Assembly (NCBI GenBank): GCA_000469685.2
Contig: LS997564.1
Coordinates: 27,686,959-27,750,958 of the forward strand
Origin: Haemonchus contortus
Taxonomy: Eukaryota > Nematoda > Chromadorea > Rhabditida > Trichostrongylidae
Direction: 5' to 3'
DNA: 64,000 bases
The first letter of the stretch is position 1, and every line of letters starts with the position of its first letter. Below are positions 61,071-64,000 of the stretch, one piece after another. The notes under the pieces were generated by a model, which worked only from the letters and a program-made list of their open reading frames with translations, did not search any database and was not told the origin of the DNA. Made by a program: the position numbers and the translations under genes.

Positions 61071-63560
61071 TTGGCAAAAGCACCAAAAGTTTATATTACG
61101 TGGTAAAATCATCATGAGAGTATTTTTAGTCCTTAAGGAAGAAATTCTATGTAATGCAAAAGTTCGTTCTCTCACAAAACCCGATCCCTAGTCTTTCGCA
61201 CATGAAGCGTTACCCTTACCAAAGCTCCGGGCCACCAATGAAGAGCGAGGGATATCCAAGTAATTTAAGTTCTCTCATGTTAAGCCTCCTCTGGAATCAC
61301 TCTCAAAACTCCGTTCAGAGAGTCGCTTGGCAACTTTAGAAAGCAGATTTGAAATCAGCATCCGAAAACACGTCTAGCAATATAGGTCTTACTTCATACA
61401 GCCACTTCGACTTGGGTTCCATCCCTGGTTAGTAGAATAATCCATTAAAGAACCTATAGTAATGGAACATGAGGTTCCACATACTTTCAGTATGAGGCAC
61501 TCTATATGTATGTGCCAGAACGATTTCTATGGCATTATGCTCAGGAACCCCCCCCCCCCTCTCCAGCTATCCTAGGACCACATTCCTAAACAGCTGGAAA
61601 AGCTAGAACAGGTACAATCCTGGAGACCAGATATGATTTTAACGGGAGTATTTTTAACTAGGGATGACCAGGACATTTTTTTCCAATCGATTGCTCAATA
61701 TATTAGTCTTGAAATGATACTGACAAGTTGTACTTTCAACGCACAAACGCCTGTTTCAGAAAAGTATATCGAAGGTCTGGTGATGCAAGCCAGGAAGATC
61801 GAACACAAGGTCAACAGACTGTACGAAAAGAGAATGCGTCGCCCTTTGCTTGCGGTGTTTAAGACTCGAGGCGATGCTGGTTTAGGTGTACAATATGCAC
61901 TTGGTCATGAACAGCGATTCGTACAAAACGTTGACAACCCTAATCGCACGTTTGCAGTTGAAGAGATGTAGCTCAACCCCACCTCTAACCATCTTCGTTG
62001 CCTACGCACCAATATCAAGCTACGAAGAACGGAGCTGGGAAAGTTTTATATAGATATAAGAAAGCTCTTCAGAGAGGACCACACATTCTTCAATGTCATT
62101 GTTGATGATTTCAACGCCCAAATTGCTTTAGAAGAACGACTGAAAGCAACATATCCTGGCTCACGAAACGAAATGGAACGGCGATCCATACTATCCATGG
62201 CAACTCGCTATTTCAGAAAACTTTCACTTGGGTATGAGATGAGTAGATGATGAGTATGGGATTCACCCGCTGGATAAACCATAATGAAATAGGTCACATC
62301 ACCTCCAATCAAAAATTTTGCCTGAATGATGTTGCTGTTGCTCCGAAGTTCTACATGGAATCAGACCACTGTCTCATCCGCGCTGGATTCTATTGTCCAG
62401 AGGGTGAAGAGAGAGGGGCGAAGTTCAGGAATCGAAGCCCCAAGACTGTTGTCAACTGAGATCACTTCGCTTCATTTGCGAGTTTGTGGTTTGTCCGGTA
62501 ACAACAGCATCGATGATAAGTACGTCTGGCTCGTCGAACATCTTTACGATAGTGCCAGGAAAGCAAAGGGTCTCAAAGATGCCAAGAAGCGTCTATCTCC
62601 AAAGACTCCCGAGCAGATGCGCCAGCGTGGAATCGCGAGAGGTGCAGGCAGTAACCAGCTGAAGTCCGAACTTGCGAAACTATGCAGAGAAGTGATAAAG
62701 AAGAACAGGAGTTTTGGTCAAAGCTGCAGGGTTTAGGAGGAAAAAGAGCCTTTGTAAAGCCCGTTGGAACACACGACTATGGCGACTTTCCTTTGTCGTC
62801 CTGATGGAACAATTACTGCATATCGAAAGGCAAACGGGAAGGTCGTCTAAAACTACTACGGATCTCTGACAGCTACGTCTACCTGCCTATATACTATGTA
62901 TATAGGCAATAGGACTACCCTTCAGTTCTCCCTTCGGAATTTAGACATGCCATCACGTCGAGGAATTGTACGACTTCCCGATAAGATCAGACCAGAACAT
63001 CTAAAATGTCTTACAAAAGATGTCAGAACTCTGGTTAGGCTCTTCACGCGATACCTATCGAAAGGCAAAATGTCCACGTCGTGGAAAACTAGCAAGACTG
63101 TGTTGCTGTATAAGAAAGGAGATCCCGACTATTTTTTGCCATCGCCCGAACTGTTTGCTATCTGTATCCTATAAACTTTTCTCATGCTTCAATCTCAACA
63201 GGATTGTAGGAATATTAGAAGAAGGACTGCCTTGCGCACGTGCAGCGTTCCGGTGAGGGTTCAGTACAGCCGATAACACCACACTGTCACAAGTTTCACT
63301 GAAGATCGTGAGGATACATGATGCCGTTATGTCTGACGTTCATCGATTTGAAGAAGGCCTTTGGTACTTTCGAGACAGAAGCGGTTATTGGTAGCTCTCT
63401 TCCATCTGCGATTGTCAGTAAAAGTCAAACATATTCATTCATGAAGAGCGAATTCGCTCTTCCACTAAGGCTTATCTTCCGAGAAGACTGAAAGAAAATG
63501 AGAGAGCAGTTAGTATTCAATTTGGCACATCTTCATACCCCATATTGCTGTACCTTGAAG
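61071..63560 (+). mobile_element. RTE retrotransposon, most complete but decayed copy
   Basis: The 5' part (61071-61730) is the right arm of the inverted repeat. The coding part begins with endonuclease: TSCTFNAQTPVSEKYIEGLV, MQARKIEHKVNRLYEKRMRR, then FVAYAPISSYEE and DDFNAQIA. Next come HHLQSKILPE-type pieces, KFRNRSP and a linker (LSPKTPEQMRQRGIARGAGS, ELAKLCREVIKK). The reverse-transcriptase N-terminus follows: LPDKIRPEHLKCL, VRLFTRYLSKGKMSTSWKTS, KTVLLYKKGDP and LNRIVGILEEGLPCA. It breaks off near FIDLKKAFGTFETEA at about 63370, before the YADD motif. Many frameshifts and stops make it inactive. Confidence 0.82.
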
Positions 63561-64000
63561 GCACAGTTCACGATAATTTTGAATAATCCAGATTATGACA
63601 AAAAATGAGAGATAAGATGGAAAGTAGTGCGATGAAGGCCAAGGAACTGCATCAATCGGTGTTTCCAAAGTAAAAAAAGGCTTCGTAAATTCGATAAAAA
63701 AGAGACTGGACGAGAACGAGACCAGAAGAATGATGAAGAGTGGGGCATTTGGACGATCTTTACAACGTGGGTCAAGGCGTACGTGTAGTCCTGGTGCAAA
63801 TAGCTGGCTGCGGTAGGCAAAAATGCACTCATAAGCATAGGTGCACGAAAAAACCCTAGTGACAGTAAAAACAGCGCACCTTTTTAGCCTCTGGGTAGGA
63901 AATTAAATAATGGATCGCGGCAGCAAAAAGAATAACAAAGGAAAAAAGAGTGGGAGAAAAACGTCGTCTTATCACTCGGCGATCAGCTGTTTGTGTGTGG
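63561..64000. other. Trailing sequence with no recognised gene
   Basis: The sequence is A-rich. The 81-codon minus-strand frame (63593-63838) has no motif. The GGCACAGTTCACGATAA block at 63559 recurs near 3534 and may be repeat-derived. Confidence 0.4.

Noticed and set aside
1..64000. CRISPR array, bacterial operon, rRNA or SL RNA gene
   Set aside because: No regularly spaced short repeats, Shine-Dalgarno-led gene runs, rRNA blocks or SL1-like sequence were seen.

Overview
The window looks like a gene-poor, repeat-rich stretch of a parasitic nematode genome, most likely a strongylid or hookworm relative. Three things point there: a closely EGL-5-like Hox homeodomain, a small secreted DUF148 (SXP/RAL-2-like) gene split into short worm-type exons, and several decayed RTE retrotransposon fragments whose protein resembles the RTE family abundant in hookworms. 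The species assignment is inference. No bacterial-style gene organisation, CRISPR array, rRNA or convincing functional tRNA gene was seen. Most long open frames are chance or repeat-derived and have no supporting splice structure.

Layout. At 1-8.7 kb there is an RTE 3' fragment, two copies of a tRNA-derived SINE-like repeat and a strong 95-bp hairpin. At 8.75-12.27 kb lies a plus-strand gene of about six exons for a secreted helical DUF148-type protein. At 12.5-12.8 kb there is a 258-bp GC-rich foldback. At 14.2-17.15 kb there is a decayed CR1/Jockey-type non-LTR element on the minus strand. At 22.14-24.32 kb there is a piggyBac-like transposon on the minus strand, framed by TTAA and broken by a nonsense codon and a frameshift. 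At 25.4-26.5 kb there is a Tc1-like fragment, followed by an RTE piece. From 27 to 47 kb there is mostly unassignable sequence with a minisatellite, SINE-like copies and one possible two-exon gene fragment on the minus strand near 33 kb.

The main interest is a Hox locus at 48.0-51.2 kb. Four exons with matching phases give a complete EGL-5 (posterior, Abd-B-group) protein of 216 residues. About 0.9 kb downstream lies a second, Antennapedia-like homeodomain in two exons. It has no start codon or recognisable 5' exon of its own. Its first exon enters in exactly the phase left by the egl-5 exon 3 donor. The simplest reading is one transcription unit whose shared 5' exons join alternatively to either of two homeodomain 3' ends.

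From 51.2 to 64 kb no gene is recognised. This part holds a hairpin with a tandem repeat, RTE fragments at 57.4 and 61-63.5 kb, a degenerate tandem array at 58.4-59.4 kb, and a large inverted repeat (about 650-bp arms at 59.7-60.3 and 61.1-61.7 kb) made of two head-to-head RTE 5' regions.
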